Origin: Candidatus Jingweiarchaeum tengchongense
Lineage (GTDB): Archaea > Nanobdellota > Nanobdellia > Jingweiarchaeales > Jingweiarchaeaceae
Reading direction: 5' to 3'
Assembly: GCA_025920705.1 (NCBI GenBank)
Contig: JAPDLJ010000002.1
Location: forward strand, 1 to 64,000
Length of the DNA stretch: 64,000 nt
In this document: piece after piece, positions 18,012 to 27,324 of the stretch
Position numbering within the stretch: position 1 is the stretch's first letter
Layout of the letters: each line of letters opens with the position of its first letter
Made by a program: the position numbers and the translations under genes
Notes under the pieces: generated by a model
What the model saw: only the letters and a program-made list of their open reading frames with translations
Databases searched by the model: none
Told to the model about the DNA's origin: nothing

Positions 18012-19066
18012 CTTGGACATCTTGGACATGAGATACAATTGTATGAGTTATTAATAAAAACATTTCCGGTGAGAGATGGATCAGCGTTGATGCAATATAC
18101 GCCAATCACATTTTGTTCAATAATATTATTAGAAATTTGTATATTTGATTCTGTTATGATGCCAATGTGGTTTCTATAAATTCTACTATTACTTATAATT
18201 GTGTTGCTTCTCGGAATAAATAAACCCTGTCCCCACAATTCTGTGGAATTAAAACCACATCCACTCAGTTCTGAGTTATTGATTTGTAATGTTGCACCAG
18301 GTCGAACCTCAAAAAAGAAATTTGCATCTTCAAAATCACCATTTGTAATCTTTGAATTTAAGACATAAAGTGCACCCATATCTCCAACTTGAATGCCGTA
18401 TTCACCATCATAACTCGAATTTATACGCAAGGTCACATTGTGAAGGAATAATGCCGTAGAGAAAGGTAGGAGTGGATAGGTGATTTCACCACCAGTTCGA
18501 ATCGTCAAATTTCCATTCAAATTTATAATTGTGTCACCGCAATATGTTGACTTATTAACAATCCATTCGCCAAATGTTGGGAACTCACACGGGGCTAGGT
18601 AAATGTACCCATCAGATGGTGTGGCTTCTGAAGATGGAACCGTAAATTCAAATACAAATGAACCACCAGAAGGAAGTATAGCAATTAATTTTATCGTGTG
18701 GTTTTTTTCTGCTTCAAGCGGAGGCACAAATGTGATCGTTATTGATTCATTCGGCTTTAAATTGACCTCAATCTCATCTACCAATCTATCATCAACAAAA
18801 ACCTTTATTTTTTCTATCTCCTCGGTTCCGGTGTTCTCTATTATCGTTTGATTTCCCTTGACTTCCTTGAAGCTGATTTCTACTTCTTTTTTGGGTTCTT
18901 GAGTATGAGTAGATCCAGTCTTTGTTATTTGATAGTAAATCATCGCAATTAAAACAATTGCCACCAAGAGAATAGGAATCAATTTTTTTAGGAGATCACT
19001 TTTTTTATGAACCTCTTTTTCCTTCTTCACGACTGTTTGCTTGTCCTTAACTTCTCTCTTTTTCAT
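18008..19066 (-). CDS. Membrane-anchored parallel beta-helix protein
   Basis: The 352-residue protein has a Lys-rich cytoplasmic start, one membrane helix (LIPILLVAIVLIAMIYY), a CARDB-like domain (about 62-145, IENTGTEEIEKIKVFVD) and a right-handed beta-helix with NosD-type repeats (SNSRIYRNHIGIITESNI, NNIIEQNVIGVYC) to the C-terminus. Such proteins sit on the outside and bind sugars or other surface proteins. It ends CISCPRCPS. It is convergent with the pilin-like operon. Confidence 0.75.
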   Translation of the reverse strand: MKKREVKDKQTVVKKEKEVHKKSDLLKKLIPILLVAIVLIAMIYYQITKTGSTHTQEPKKEVEISFKEVKGNQTIIENTGTEEIEKIKVFVDDRLVDEIEVNLKPNESITITFVPPLEAEKNHTIKLIAILPSGGSFVFEFTVPSSEATPSDGYIYLAPCEFPTFGEWIVNKSTYCGDTIINLNGNLTIRTGGEITYPLLPFSTALFLHNVTLRINSSYDGEYGIQVGDMGALYVLNSKITNGDFEDANFFFEVRPGATLQINNSELSGCGFNSTELWGQGLFIPRSNTIISNSRIYRNHIGIITESNIQISNNIIEQNVIGVYCINADPSLTGNVFINNSYNCISCPRCPS

Positions 19067-19099
19067 TGAATAATTAAAAAAGAATCCAAACTTAAAAAA

Positions 19100-19231
19100 C
19101 TATCGTGTTTTTCGCTCGAGATTGGGATATTCGGCAAATTCTAAAATTTCATTACATTTTTTACAGAGATGCATATCTTCCCTTTCTTCAACGTTGAGCT
19201 TGCTACCGCACAATTCACATTTCGCTTCCAT
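19100..19231 (-). CDS. Small zinc-ribbon protein, 43 residues
   Basis: A frame from ATG at 19231 encodes MEAKCELCGSKLNVEERED then MHLCKKCNEILEF and ends RKTR. Two CxxC pairs 17-18 residues apart form a single zinc ribbon. No family recognised. A TATA-like AAATAATA lies about 20 bases upstream. It is too short for ordinary gene finders but the CxxC spacing argues it is real. Confidence 0.6.
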   Translation of the reverse strand: MEAKCELCGSKLNVEEREDMHLCKKCNEILEFAEYPNLERKTR

Positions 19232-19330
19232 TATATGATATTGTATTACTAAGTATTATTTAAATTTTATGAATTACCCCACAGTGAAAATACAACAAAA
19301 AATAAAAGATATTATACAATATTTAATTCA

Positions 19331-20449
19331 ATGGAAAAATATTTTGTTGCATTCAAGTATGGATTACCCAATATATTTGCGCATTTATTGGCAATGCAAC
19401 AAATAAAGGAATTCTATTCTCTTTTGCCGAATTATGAAGGTAAAGATATAGAGCTGGACATTATTAAAAGACATGAGACAAGGCCACCAGCTTGGTTGAG
19501 GAACCAGGCGTTTGTGATATGGAGCGGCAATCAAGGTTATTTCAGTATCTTTAGTAAAAAAGCGATGAAGACAGCCATCGCATACACGATTGCTTTCTAT
19601 GCTGCAGATCTAAAGGATGAATTGTGTGATAAGTATTTAATCCCAATACTTTGTTCAAAAAAATTTCAGAGTTACAATGAAAATAAAATTTTGAATTTGA
19701 TTTTGAACACGAACATTCAAAAATTGAATAATTCAGTTAAGAAAGAAGCGCTCGTGCTTGAAAATGCGTCTGATAACTTATTACAACTTACTTCTTTAAA
19801 ATTTATTGAGCTTGGGAGGGAAGCGTATTTACTGTATAAAAAAGGGATGATGCGCGCATTTAAAGGACAAGCAATGGATGTTTGGATTTCTACTAAACTA
19901 AAAACAAATAAGTTAAATGAAATAAAGAGGAAGTTTCATACCAAGGATTATTTAAAAAAAATAGTAAGCGTCGCCGAAGAGAAACTTGGTTGTATTGGGG
20001 AATACGCAGCCAAAATCACATATCGATTGAGCAACGGTAGTGACAAAAAAATTGAAAATGCACTCTGTACTTGGTACAAGAATGCAACCACTCTTTTACA
20101 AATCACATATGATGATATGAGGGAGATATTGGATAACTTAAGAGAACGAGAAACGAATCCGTTTATACTTGCGATGATATGTAATGATTACAAGCATCTG
20201 AGTAAGGAGAACTTAAAAATTTTTCTTGAACACAATCCAGAGCTAATTAATAATATGATTTCACCATTAATTGAAGGCATAAAAGAAAGTCTAAAAAAGT
20301 TGGAAGATTTTAATTTCCACGACCACCTCCTAGCCACAAATATGATCATGAAAATTGTAGACAAGGAGATTGATAGTTTCGAGAAGAAAATTGGTGTAAA
20401 AGTAATAAGACCAAAATTAACCGATGTAAGAAGCAATATCTCGTTCTAA
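19331..20449 (+). CDS. Unknown 372-residue helical protein
   Basis: The protein is predicted mainly helical and soluble, with an early aromatic segment (TRPPAWLRNQAFVIWSGNQGYF) and later charged helices. No motif known to me is present. The TATA-like TTATACAATATTTAA just upstream fits a leaderless start at 19331. The last 33 bases overlap a small gene on the other strand. Confidence 0.7.
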   Translation: MEKYFVAFKYGLPNIFAHLLAMQQIKEFYSLLPNYEGKDIELDIIKRHETRPPAWLRNQAFVIWSGNQGYFSIFSKKAMKTAIAYTIAFYAADLKDELCDKYLIPILCSKKFQSYNENKILNLILNTNIQKLNNSVKKEALVLENASDNLLQLTSLKFIELGREAYLLYKKGMMRAFKGQAMDVWISTKLKTNKLNEIKRKFHTKDYLKKIVSVAEEKLGCIGEYAAKITYRLSNGSDKKIENALCTWYKNATTLLQITYDDMREILDNLRERETNPFILAMICNDYKHLSKENLKIFLEHNPELINNMISPLIEGIKESLKKLEDFNFHDHLLATNMIMKIVDKEIDSFEKKIGVKVIRPKLTDVRSNISF

Positions 20450-20554
20450 TTCTGCTTTCTTTTTCTTGCTTTTTTTATATACAACGGGTGGAATGAAAAA
20501 TTCGTCATCTATCTCTGGTTCGATCGTATGTTCGATATCAAATTCTGGTTTCAT
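20417..20554 (-). CDS. Small charged protein, 45 residues
   Basis: A frame from ATG at 20554 encodes MKPEFDIEHTIEPEIDDEFF, then IPPVVYKKSKKKKAELERDI and ends ASYIG. The acidic first half and basic second half suggest an unstructured binding peptide. It lies 44 bases after the trpS stop on the same strand and overlaps the 3' end of the convergent gene by 33 bases. Coding status is uncertain, but codons are regular and the frame is open across the whole gap. Confidence 0.4.
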   Translation of the reverse strand: MKPEFDIEHTIEPEIDDEFFIPPVVYKKSKKKKAELERDIASYIG

Positions 20555-20598
20555 GAGATAAACTAAAAATTCTTAACTTAAAAATTTTTTGTAAAGAA

Positions 20599-21714
20599 TT
20601 AATCCTTTAATAGAAATTTTTCAACTAAATCTCTTGCCTTTTCCCTCTTTCTTTGATGTTCAGAGATAAATTTTTCAATTTTTTCAGCAAGTATTTTTTT
20701 ACACTCCCCACAGATTATTTCTCCTTTTCTACATTTTTCGTTTAATTCAAATATTTTTTGATCGTCTTCTTCAAATAAGAAGTAGTAATATTGATAAATT
20801 GAACATATATCTGGATTTCCACCATATTTCCGTTGCAGCTCTGCCGTTTCTCTCCCACCGGTAAACGCATTCATTACTTTTTTTCTTACAATGTCTGGTG
20901 CATCGGTAGTGAAAATACAGGTTGATGGTTCGCTTGAACTCATCTTACCTTCCTTACCCAAGCCAGGCATTATTTTGCACTGTATGGATGCAGGCTTGTA
21001 AAAGCCCAATTTTGGTAAAATATCTCGTGCAATCCTGAAATGAGGATCTTGATCGATGCCATGAGGAATTAAGCAGGGTATGTTCCTCTTTTCCTTGACT
21101 GATTCTAAAAAAGCCGGAACAGCTTGCATGCTTGTAAAAAATATTGATCCCACATTCGTTTCATTCGTAAATCCAAAGACGGCCTTTACCGTTGAAAAGG
21201 TAAGTTTCTTGGCAACTTTTATTGCTTCCCTATACATTGTTTTTGCATAAGCAAGATCGGAGATTATCCTTGTTTTCCTTGGATCGAATCCAAGTGCAAT
21301 TATATCAAGCATATTCTCGTAAGTAAATTTCTCAACTTCTTCCAATTTGAGATTCTCTTTAAAAAGAAATTTTTCATCATCCGTCAATTGAATTAGATAC
21401 TTCACATCAAATGCATCTTGTAATTGTTTTGCAAAGATAAAGGAAATTAAGTGACCAATGTGTGTATTTCCAGATGGACCTCTACCATTATACAAATAAA
21501 ATTTATTTCCCTTCTCATATTCATCTAGGATAAATCCAAGGTCTCGATGCGCAAAGAATATTTTTCTTGTAATAAACTTGTTCCTACCTAAATACCTTTC
21601 AAGTCTTTTGATGAGTCGATCATCTATCAAATTTAAACCAAATTCCTTTACTAATTTCTCATAATCTATCCTTCCCTTAACTTCCCAAGGCGTCACAACA
21701 AATTCTTTGACCAT
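20599..21714 (-). CDS. trpS: Tryptophanyl-tRNA synthetase
   Basis: The 371-residue class I synthetase has the HIGH motif in GPSGNTHIGHLISF (about 79-92) and the KMSKS-type motif GKEGKMSSSEPS (about 243-254). The GRGPSGxxHxGH form and length fit the archaeal/eukaryotic TrpS group. It charges tRNA-Trp with tryptophan in the cytoplasm. No N-terminal extension or editing domain is present. Confidence 0.95.
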   Translation of the reverse strand: MVKEFVVTPWEVKGRIDYEKLVKEFGLNLIDDRLIKRLERYLGRNKFITRKIFFAHRDLGFILDEYEKGNKFYLYNGRGPSGNTHIGHLISFIFAKQLQDAFDVKYLIQLTDDEKFLFKENLKLEEVEKFTYENMLDIIALGFDPRKTRIISDLAYAKTMYREAIKVAKKLTFSTVKAVFGFTNETNVGSIFFTSMQAVPAFLESVKEKRNIPCLIPHGIDQDPHFRIARDILPKLGFYKPASIQCKIMPGLGKEGKMSSSEPSTCIFTTDAPDIVRKKVMNAFTGGRETAELQRKYGGNPDICSIYQYYYFLFEEDDQKIFELNEKCRKGEIICGECKKILAEKIEKFISEHQRKREKARDLVEKFLLKD

Positions 21715-21801
21715 TATTCATCCAAATCAATTTAATTTTATAAGATTATTGGGTAAAATTACGGATTAAACTTTTTATTGAGGGCTTTACTAAAATTATT
21801 T

Positions 21802-22164
21802 ATGAATCCTTTGTATACAAAAATTTTAACGATATTACTAATATTTATGGGAGAATCGATTGCAATTTATTCTGAAATGATCGCGGCAAAAACTAATTTC
21901 TCGAGCCCACAAACTTTTTTACACATTTTTCTTAAGATGTTCGTTATTATTATCATAGCAGGCGGATTCTTGATTGCCGGTTACATGCTTGGTTTTAGTG
22001 CTTTCAATGACATCTGGATTGTCAGTGTCGCATCTATCACTTCAATCCTAATAATGGAACCAATACTTGCTTACACAATTTTTCGACAGATACCAACAAA
22101 AGGGGCAATTATAGGTTTAGTATTTGGTTTTTTAGGTTTCGTTTCTGCATTGTTCCTAAGATAG
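21802..22164 (+). CDS. Small four-helix membrane protein
   Basis: From ATG at 21802 the 120-residue protein has four hydrophobic helices (LTILLIFMGESIAIYSEM, MFVIIIIAGGFLIAGYM, IVSVASITSILIMEPILAYT, IIGLVFGFLGFVSAL). The size recalls EmrE/EamA half-transporters, but no defining motif is seen. An in-frame TTG at 21778 would add eight residues. Function unknown. Confidence 0.6.
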   Translation: MNPLYTKILTILLIFMGESIAIYSEMIAAKTNFSSPQTFLHIFLKMFVIIIIAGGFLIAGYMLGFSAFNDIWIVSVASITSILIMEPILAYTIFRQIPTKGAIIGLVFGFLGFVSALFLR

Positions 22165-22167
22165 AAA

Positions 22168-22221
22168 CAGAGGATGGGGGCATCATCGCCATGCTCAGTA
22201 TCGTCCAGATTGCACCTCTGC
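22168..22221 (-). ncRNA. Candidate structured small RNA
   Basis: This 54-base island is about 57% G+C by hand count, far above the flanking intergenic DNA. Its ends pair (CAGAGG at 22168-22173 with CCTCTG at 22215-22220). On the minus strand a TATA-like TTTATAAG (22246-22253) lies about 26 bases before the stem. Inside are CTGA and ATGATG spaced like a D'/C' pair forming a K-loop, but no good outer box C or D and no ACA box is seen, so it is not assigned to a class. GC islands of this type mark RNAs in AT-rich archaea. Confidence 0.4.
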
Positions 22222-22280
22222 TTGTATTTAATTATTAAATGATTGCTTATAAACAAGGAGATAAAATTTCCAGTTTTCCA

Positions 22281-23594
22281 CTATTCTTCTTCAGAAATCG
22301 CAATTGGTTCTTCTCCACCATGCCAACTTGTTCTTGGTCTTACTTGGATTGGATATATCCTTTCTTGAGTGTCATCAAGCGCGATCGCAGCACCCTTCAA
22401 TCTTGGTAATTCTGAAATATATCTTTCAAGTGCGTATGGCAAATAACTCTGCATGATGTTGTTTAGTGCATTTATGTCTTCCTTTGATGTTACTCGGTGG
22501 GAAATTACCAGATCACACTGAGAAATCACATCCCCGCTTAATTTACCTGGCTGTTGCGATGCTAACACAAGTGAAACTCCAGGTTGCCTACCTTCCCTGA
22601 TCACTTGTACGAGTGCATCAGTGGCTAATGTCTTTCCTTTTGCTGGAATAAATTCATGAGCCTCGTCTAGAAAAATCCAAACAAGAGGTACTTCTTTTTT
22701 TGCTTGCTCCTTGTATCTCTTTCCAAAAGCTGTGAATCCACCCTCTATCTCACTCAATTCCTCAATCTTTCTAGCGATTGTTCTGTGTTCTAATATTTTT
22801 TTTGTTATAATTCCTATTACGAGTGCTCTCAGGTTAAATCCACCCATTACCTGAGTATAATAAGAAATATCAAGTACTGTGATCTTACCCCTTTCCAACA
22901 AATTATCCACTTTCGTCCCTTCCTTTTCAAAGAGACCCCATTCCTTGATCATGTCTAATTTATTTATCAATGCTAGTTTTGTTTGGTTATCAGCCTTTTC
23001 ATCAGCTTCGACTGCTTGTATCACTTCATCAATACCAAATGCACCTTGTTTTTTCATCTTAGTTATTACTCGTTCAACCAATATGCCAATTGGGTCCGTT
23101 GACTCAACACCCATCAGAACACACCAATCTGATGGATTGAGCTCTGAAGTAGCAATCGAAAAAGGTCTGTCCACAGGCACATTTTGTGCCCTAAGTTTCT
23201 CAAAGAAACCATATGGTACATACACGATACATCTATCCGAGTAGTCCTTTGCTTCGAGCCCCCATTGCTCAAGTAATTTAAAATCTCTTCTATTTGGAAA
23301 CTTTAATGTCCAATATATTCCCATCGTATCAAGAATAAGAGATGCAATGTTCTCTGATACTTCTGGAGGTAGGTTTGTCATTCCCTCTGCAATTACACCC
23401 ATCGTGTAGCTCTTACCTTCACCTCTTTTTCCAGCAATTAATATCACATGTGGCCTGGATACATCAAGAAGCACCGGGTTAGCCAAGCTCTTTACCTTTT
23501 CCATTGTTACATAATGTTTTGCCAAGAAAATAGTGCCTTTCGTGCCGTATTTATCCAAGTCTTTTTGTCTTCTACCCAAGATTATTTCATACAT
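22281..23594 (-). CDS. HerA-like P-loop ATPase
   Basis: The 437-residue protein has Walker A IAGKRGEGKSYTMGVIAEG (about 52-70), Walker B VWIFLDEAHEFIP and a sensor-like VLASQQPGKLSGDVISQCD. The pattern, with DEAHEF and the arginine-rich end (HRVTSKEDINAL), is that of the HerA/FtsK family DUF87 ATPases, but the N-terminal HAS barrel is short. HerA works with NurA and Mre11-Rad50 in DNA end resection; no nurA is next to it, so this may be one of the HerA paralogues of unknown role. Confidence 0.82.
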   Translation of the reverse strand: MYEIILGRRQKDLDKYGTKGTIFLAKHYVTMEKVKSLANPVLLDVSRPHVILIAGKRGEGKSYTMGVIAEGMTNLPPEVSENIASLILDTMGIYWTLKFPNRRDFKLLEQWGLEAKDYSDRCIVYVPYGFFEKLRAQNVPVDRPFSIATSELNPSDWCVLMGVESTDPIGILVERVITKMKKQGAFGIDEVIQAVEADEKADNQTKLALINKLDMIKEWGLFEKEGTKVDNLLERGKITVLDISYYTQVMGGFNLRALVIGIITKKILEHRTIARKIEELSEIEGGFTAFGKRYKEQAKKEVPLVWIFLDEAHEFIPAKGKTLATDALVQVIREGRQPGVSLVLASQQPGKLSGDVISQCDLVISHRVTSKEDINALNNIMQSYLPYALERYISELPRLKGAAIALDDTQERIYPIQVRPRTSWHGGEEPIAISEEE

Positions 23595-23655
23595 AATTAA
23601 ATTATAGAATTGTACATATTAAAATTTATTTATATAAGATGTATTAATCATTTAT

Positions 23656-23739
23656 GCCAGGTTGGCTGAGCGGTTAAAGCGCTAGCCTCGAAAGCTAGTG
23701 GAGCTTTGCTCCTCGCAGGTTCGAATCCTGCACCTGGCG
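23656..23739 (+). tRNA. tRNA-Ser (anticodon CGA)
   Basis: Acceptor GCCAGGU pairs with ACCUGGC; discriminator G73. The anticodon stem is CUAGC/GCUAG with loop CUCGAAA, giving CGA for UCG codons. A long variable arm (GGAGCUUUGCUCC) confirms a class II serine tRNA. No intron; CCA is not encoded. Confidence 0.97.
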
Positions 23740-23767
23740 GTACTAAAAATTAAAAGAAATCAGATGA

Positions 23768-24121
23768 CTAATCTAAAACAATTTTTAATAATAGATCTTC
23801 TACGGCTGCTTTGAATTTTTTTAAATCTCCTTCTAAAAATGCTTTATCTATGTTTTCAAAGGTACTTTCGTAGTATCTGCTAAGTATATTATCTGGATTT
23901 GTTGGGTCATAGTAATATTTGTTCCTTTGCATTTTTTTAATAACGAGATATACTTTATCCATGTTTTTCTTTGTGATTTTAACTGGATGTATCTCGCCCA
24001 ATCCTAATTTCGAGCCCCACCATTCTTTTCCAGTTATTGCGTGATAAACACTCCATTTCCCGAGCGTATCTTTCTCCAATGCTTCGTCAAGTAGTGTTTC
24101 TAACTTACTTTTTTTGACCAT
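23768..24121 (-). CDS. Unknown 117-residue soluble protein
   Basis: From ATG at 24121 the protein is mostly helical and charged, with the aromatic segment WSVYHAITGKEWWGSKLGL and YYYDPTNPDNILSRYYEST. Three earlier in-frame starts lie within nine bases, but GGTGAT sits at ribosome-binding distance from 24121. No family recognised. Confidence 0.65.
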   Translation of the reverse strand: MVKKSKLETLLDEALEKDTLGKWSVYHAITGKEWWGSKLGLGEIHPVKITKKNMDKVYLVIKKMQRNKYYYDPTNPDNILSRYYESTFENIDKAFLEGDLKKFKAAVEDLLLKIVLD

Positions 24122-24226
24122 TATCATCACCTTTTATAATGAATGTCCATTTATTTATAAATTTTACTACTTATAAATAACAACTATTTTTATTATAAAC
24201 CTATTGTTCTTAACTAATTAGAGAAA

Positions 24227-25099
24227 ATGGAGAAAAATTCACTAATCACTGTTATTTCTGAAGAATGTTTGAAACATGAGAACCCATACGAACCAAGTAG
24301 TCGATTAATACCGATTTATGAATCGAGAAATAGATTTGAATACAAAGAAGCAAAAGAATACGAAGAACAAATACTAAACTTAGTACATTCAAAAAAATAC
24401 ATTCAAGGAATCAAGGACATGAGAATTGATTCGAGTTCTGATACACCCATTAACCTTCACACATATAACAGTGCGTTATGGGCAGCAAGAGGAGCAGTAA
24501 CAGCAGCCGAACTCTTGGATGAGTACAAACATTCATTTGCATTGATAAGACCACCCGGACACCATGCCAGCTTTTCTGGTAGCGTCATTTACCAAATCCC
24601 ATGGGGATTTTGTTACTTCAATAATATTGCAATTGCAACAAAATATCTAATCAAAAACAAGAAGGCAGATAGAATTGCAATTTTAGACATGGACTTTCAT
24701 TATGGTGAAGGAACTCAAAGTATTTTTAAGGATAATGACAACGTAAGATGCTTCTCAATACATGGAAGAACACACTTTCCTCCAGTCAAAGCATTTTCAG
24801 CCGGAAATTTAAAGAGCTTCACCATCCCAATTGAGAGCACAATTTACATAAAAACACTCAAAAAAGTTTTAGAAGAGATTTTAGAATTCAAACCAGACAG
24901 GATTGGAATTTCAATCGGTCTTGATACACATAAGAGAGATATGTTCGCTGGTAGTATTGGCGAAGGTCTAGAAACGAAAGATTATTATAATATTTTTAAT
25001 CTGATTGACAAATTAGACATAGGATGTTACTGGATATTGGAAGGCGGTTACAATGCCCAAGTGATTAAGGAGGTATTCCTTAATATTTTAAGTGAATGA
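24227..25099 (+). CDS. Histone-deacetylase-family (AcuC/APAH-like) amidohydrolase
   Basis: The 290-residue protein has the HDAC motifs in order: RPPGHHASF (about 107-115, the catalytic His pair), LDMDFHYGEGTQ (about 153-164, zinc ligands Asp and His) and GLDTHKRDMFAGS (third ligand Asp), and EGGYN near the end. The usual DxDxHHG has Tyr for the second His, which is not a zinc ligand. It should remove acetyl or other acyl groups from lysines or polyamines. Its stop overlaps the NUDIX start as ATGA. Confidence 0.88.
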   Translation: MEKNSLITVISEECLKHENPYEPSSRLIPIYESRNRFEYKEAKEYEEQILNLVHSKKYIQGIKDMRIDSSSDTPINLHTYNSALWAARGAVTAAELLDEYKHSFALIRPPGHHASFSGSVIYQIPWGFCYFNNIAIATKYLIKNKKADRIAILDMDFHYGEGTQSIFKDNDNVRCFSIHGRTHFPPVKAFSAGNLKSFTIPIESTIYIKTLKKVLEEILEFKPDRIGISIGLDTHKRDMFAGSIGEGLETKDYYNIFNLIDKLDIGCYWILEGGYNAQVIKEVFLNILSE

Positions 25100-25503
25100 A
25101 AATGAAAAAAGAAGTACAAACAGTCACATCTCTTTTAAAGTATAAGAATAAAATTTTATTATTAAAAAGATCACAAAGAGTTGGTTTCTATGCAGGTAAG
25201 TGGGCAGGAGTGAGTGGTTTCTTAGAAGAGGGTGAGATTCCTGAGGAAAGAGCTAAGATAGAAATTTTTGAAGAGACTGGATTAAAAGGAAAAATTTTGA
25301 AAAAAGGAAAAGTGATTAAAGTATTTGATAAAGAACTAAATGCTAACGTAGTAATACATCTCTTTTTATTTGAAGTTAAGAAACAAAAAGTAAAGCTAAA
25401 TTGGGAGCATGATGATTATGTTTGGATTAAACCAGAAGAGATAAATAAATATGATACAGTTCCAATTTTGAATAGAATATTTAAGATATTATTAAAAAAT
25501 TAA
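25096..25503 (+). CDS. NUDIX hydrolase
   Basis: The 135-residue protein carries a NUDIX box GFLEEGEIPEERAK then IEIFEETGL (about 38-60); the canonical Arg of REUxEExGU is Ile, but the metal-binding Glu residues are kept. It hydrolyses a nucleoside diphosphate derivative of unknown identity. Translation is coupled to the deacetylase gene. Confidence 0.88.
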   Translation: MKMKKEVQTVTSLLKYKNKILLLKRSQRVGFYAGKWAGVSGFLEEGEIPEERAKIEIFEETGLKGKILKKGKVIKVFDKELNANVVIHLFLFEVKKQKVKLNWEHDDYVWIKPEEINKYDTVPILNRIFKILLKN

Positions 25504-26681
25504 TTTTTGTAATTTTTAAGGAATTCAGCAATTTTCTTAATTCCCTCATTTATCCTTTCTTCATTTTCAGATACGAATGTCAATCTAAAATAACCTTCGT
25601 CCTTTCTCATCCCAAATGCGCTTCCTTGCACAATTGCGACTTTTTTAGTATCCAAAAGCTCACTTACAAATTTAGCATCATCTTTGATTCCTGGGATTCT
25701 TACAAAATAGTAAAATGCTCCATCTGGTTTTACGAAATCAGCTTCCGGTAAATGTTCCTCTAGACTTTTACCCATTGCCTCCATCCTCTTTTTATAAGTT
25801 TCAACTACGTACTTCGTGTATGCTTCTCTTTTCGCCCTGTTCTCTTCCTTTAAAAATTCTATGATCAATTTTTGTGAAACAACATTTGGACAAATGATAT
25901 CGTATTGATTTGCCTTTATCATTGCATCAATGATATCTTTATTTGCATAGTTATAACCAATCCTCCATTGTGGAGCTGAAGCAGTCTTAGAAAAACTTCT
26001 TATACCAACCAAATTATCCATGAATTCATTGAATGGTTCAAATTTACCATTGTATGTAATTAAGTAATAAGCTTCATCGCTCAAGATTGCCATCCCATTT
26101 TCCTTTGCAATCTCACCAATTGCACGAACTTCTTTTTTGTTGAGTATTCTTCCTGTTGGATTGTCTGGAGAAATCACGATAATTGCTTTTGTTTTTCCTT
26201 TATTCACTTTTTCATTAAGCTCATCGATGTCAATCCTGAAATTGTTTTCAATACCTGTTCTTATTTCAACCATCTTTGCATTGTTCAATTGAATAAGTCC
26301 CGGATAGGCAACGTAAGTTGGTAAGATTGTAATTACTTCATCACCTGGATTTATTAATGATTTGAATGCAACACTGATCCCATTGGATGCAGCATTTGTG
26401 ATTAATATGTTTTCCAATGTTAGTTCGAATCCCTCTTCTTTCATACATTCCGCAATTCTTTGTCTGAGTTTTTTAAAACCAGCAGTAGCACAGTAACCCT
26501 TGGAATTTTTGAGTATCTCACCTGCTTTTTCAAGTAGAAAATCTGGTGGATCTAGACTTGGCTCACCACCACCAAGACCTATGAGCTCTGGATCCTCTTT
26601 CAATATCTCAAGTTTTGTAGCGATTTCCCTTATAGGGGAAGCTTTAAGCGAAGAAATAGAGGAAGAAATCGTTGGTTTCAT
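25500..26681 (-). CDS. PLP-dependent aminotransferase, class I/II
   Basis: From ATG at 26681 the 393-residue protein has GGGEPSLDPPDFL, NAASNGISVAF, SPDNPTGRILNKKE, DEAYYLITY and the PLP lysine in RSFSKTASAPQWRIGY (about 233). These mark fold-type I aminotransferases of the aspartate/aromatic group. The amino donor cannot be told from sequence. It converges on the NUDIX gene with a 4-base overlap. Confidence 0.9.
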   Translation of the reverse strand: MKPTISSSISSLKASPIREIATKLEILKEDPELIGLGGGEPSLDPPDFLLEKAGEILKNSKGYCATAGFKKLRQRIAECMKEEGFELTLENILITNAASNGISVAFKSLINPGDEVITILPTYVAYPGLIQLNNAKMVEIRTGIENNFRIDIDELNEKVNKGKTKAIIVISPDNPTGRILNKKEVRAIGEIAKENGMAILSDEAYYLITYNGKFEPFNEFMDNLVGIRSFSKTASAPQWRIGYNYANKDIIDAMIKANQYDIICPNVVSQKLIIEFLKEENRAKREAYTKYVVETYKKRMEAMGKSLEEHLPEADFVKPDGAFYYFVRIPGIKDDAKFVSELLDTKKVAIVQGSAFGMRKDEGYFRLTFVSENEERINEGIKKIAEFLKNYKN

Positions 26682-26733
26682 AATCAAACATATTTGAACT
26701 CATTTTATAAATCTTTCTATCACTGTTTAGTAA

Positions 26734-27201
26734 CTATTTTCTTTTAATTTTATTGAGTATCTTTTTAATGAATCTTTTATAGATGACGTCTCTTTCTAAT
26801 GTTTCCCAAAAATCAAAAAAGAAGAGATAATTTAGAAAAATTAATACAACATATGTAATCACATCATATGTAATCCTTTCCCAATAATTACCCAATGTGA
26901 TCAATAACCCGATTTCATCAATTATTATACCGAGACCGATGCCATATAGCACTGCGCAAAGTCTTGTGAAGTGTTTTCCGTGATAATGGAGCGTTAAACC
27001 ACCCGATAAAATGATTATAAAAATACCAAGGAAAAAGTGATGAATGTGATAACCTCTCCATATTAAGTTAATGTTTGGAAACAACAATACAAATGTTCTT
27101 GCAGCTGCAAAACTTATGAAAAGTGAGACAAAAACGATGAAAGGTATCTCCTTTCTCCTTTTATCCAATTCCTCTTTTATAATTGAGAGTACCCACTGCA
27201 T
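26734..27201 (-). CDS. Integral membrane protein with HxHH motif
   Basis: The 155-residue protein has about four helices and a histidine-rich turn WRGYHIHHFFLGIF followed by LTLHYHGKHFTRL. An aspartate/glutamate pair (IIIDEIGLL) lies in the third helix. The histidines could bind metal, but no known family is recognised. It ends 123 bases from the divergent ribosomal operon. Confidence 0.65.
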   Translation of the reverse strand: MQWVLSIIKEELDKRRKEIPFIVFVSLFISFAAARTFVLLFPNINLIWRGYHIHHFFLGIFIIILSGGLTLHYHGKHFTRLCAVLYGIGLGIIIDEIGLLITLGNYWERITYDVITYVVLIFLNYLFFFDFWETLERDVIYKRFIKKILNKIKRK

Positions 27202-27324
27202 ATTAATATTAAGAAATAATCAGTTTAATTATTTTTTTAATTAGAATATATGTGTTTAAACATGAAACGTTATATTTAAAAAGATTTAAATCTTATTAAT
27301 AGCGATATTTTATAGGTAAGCAAA

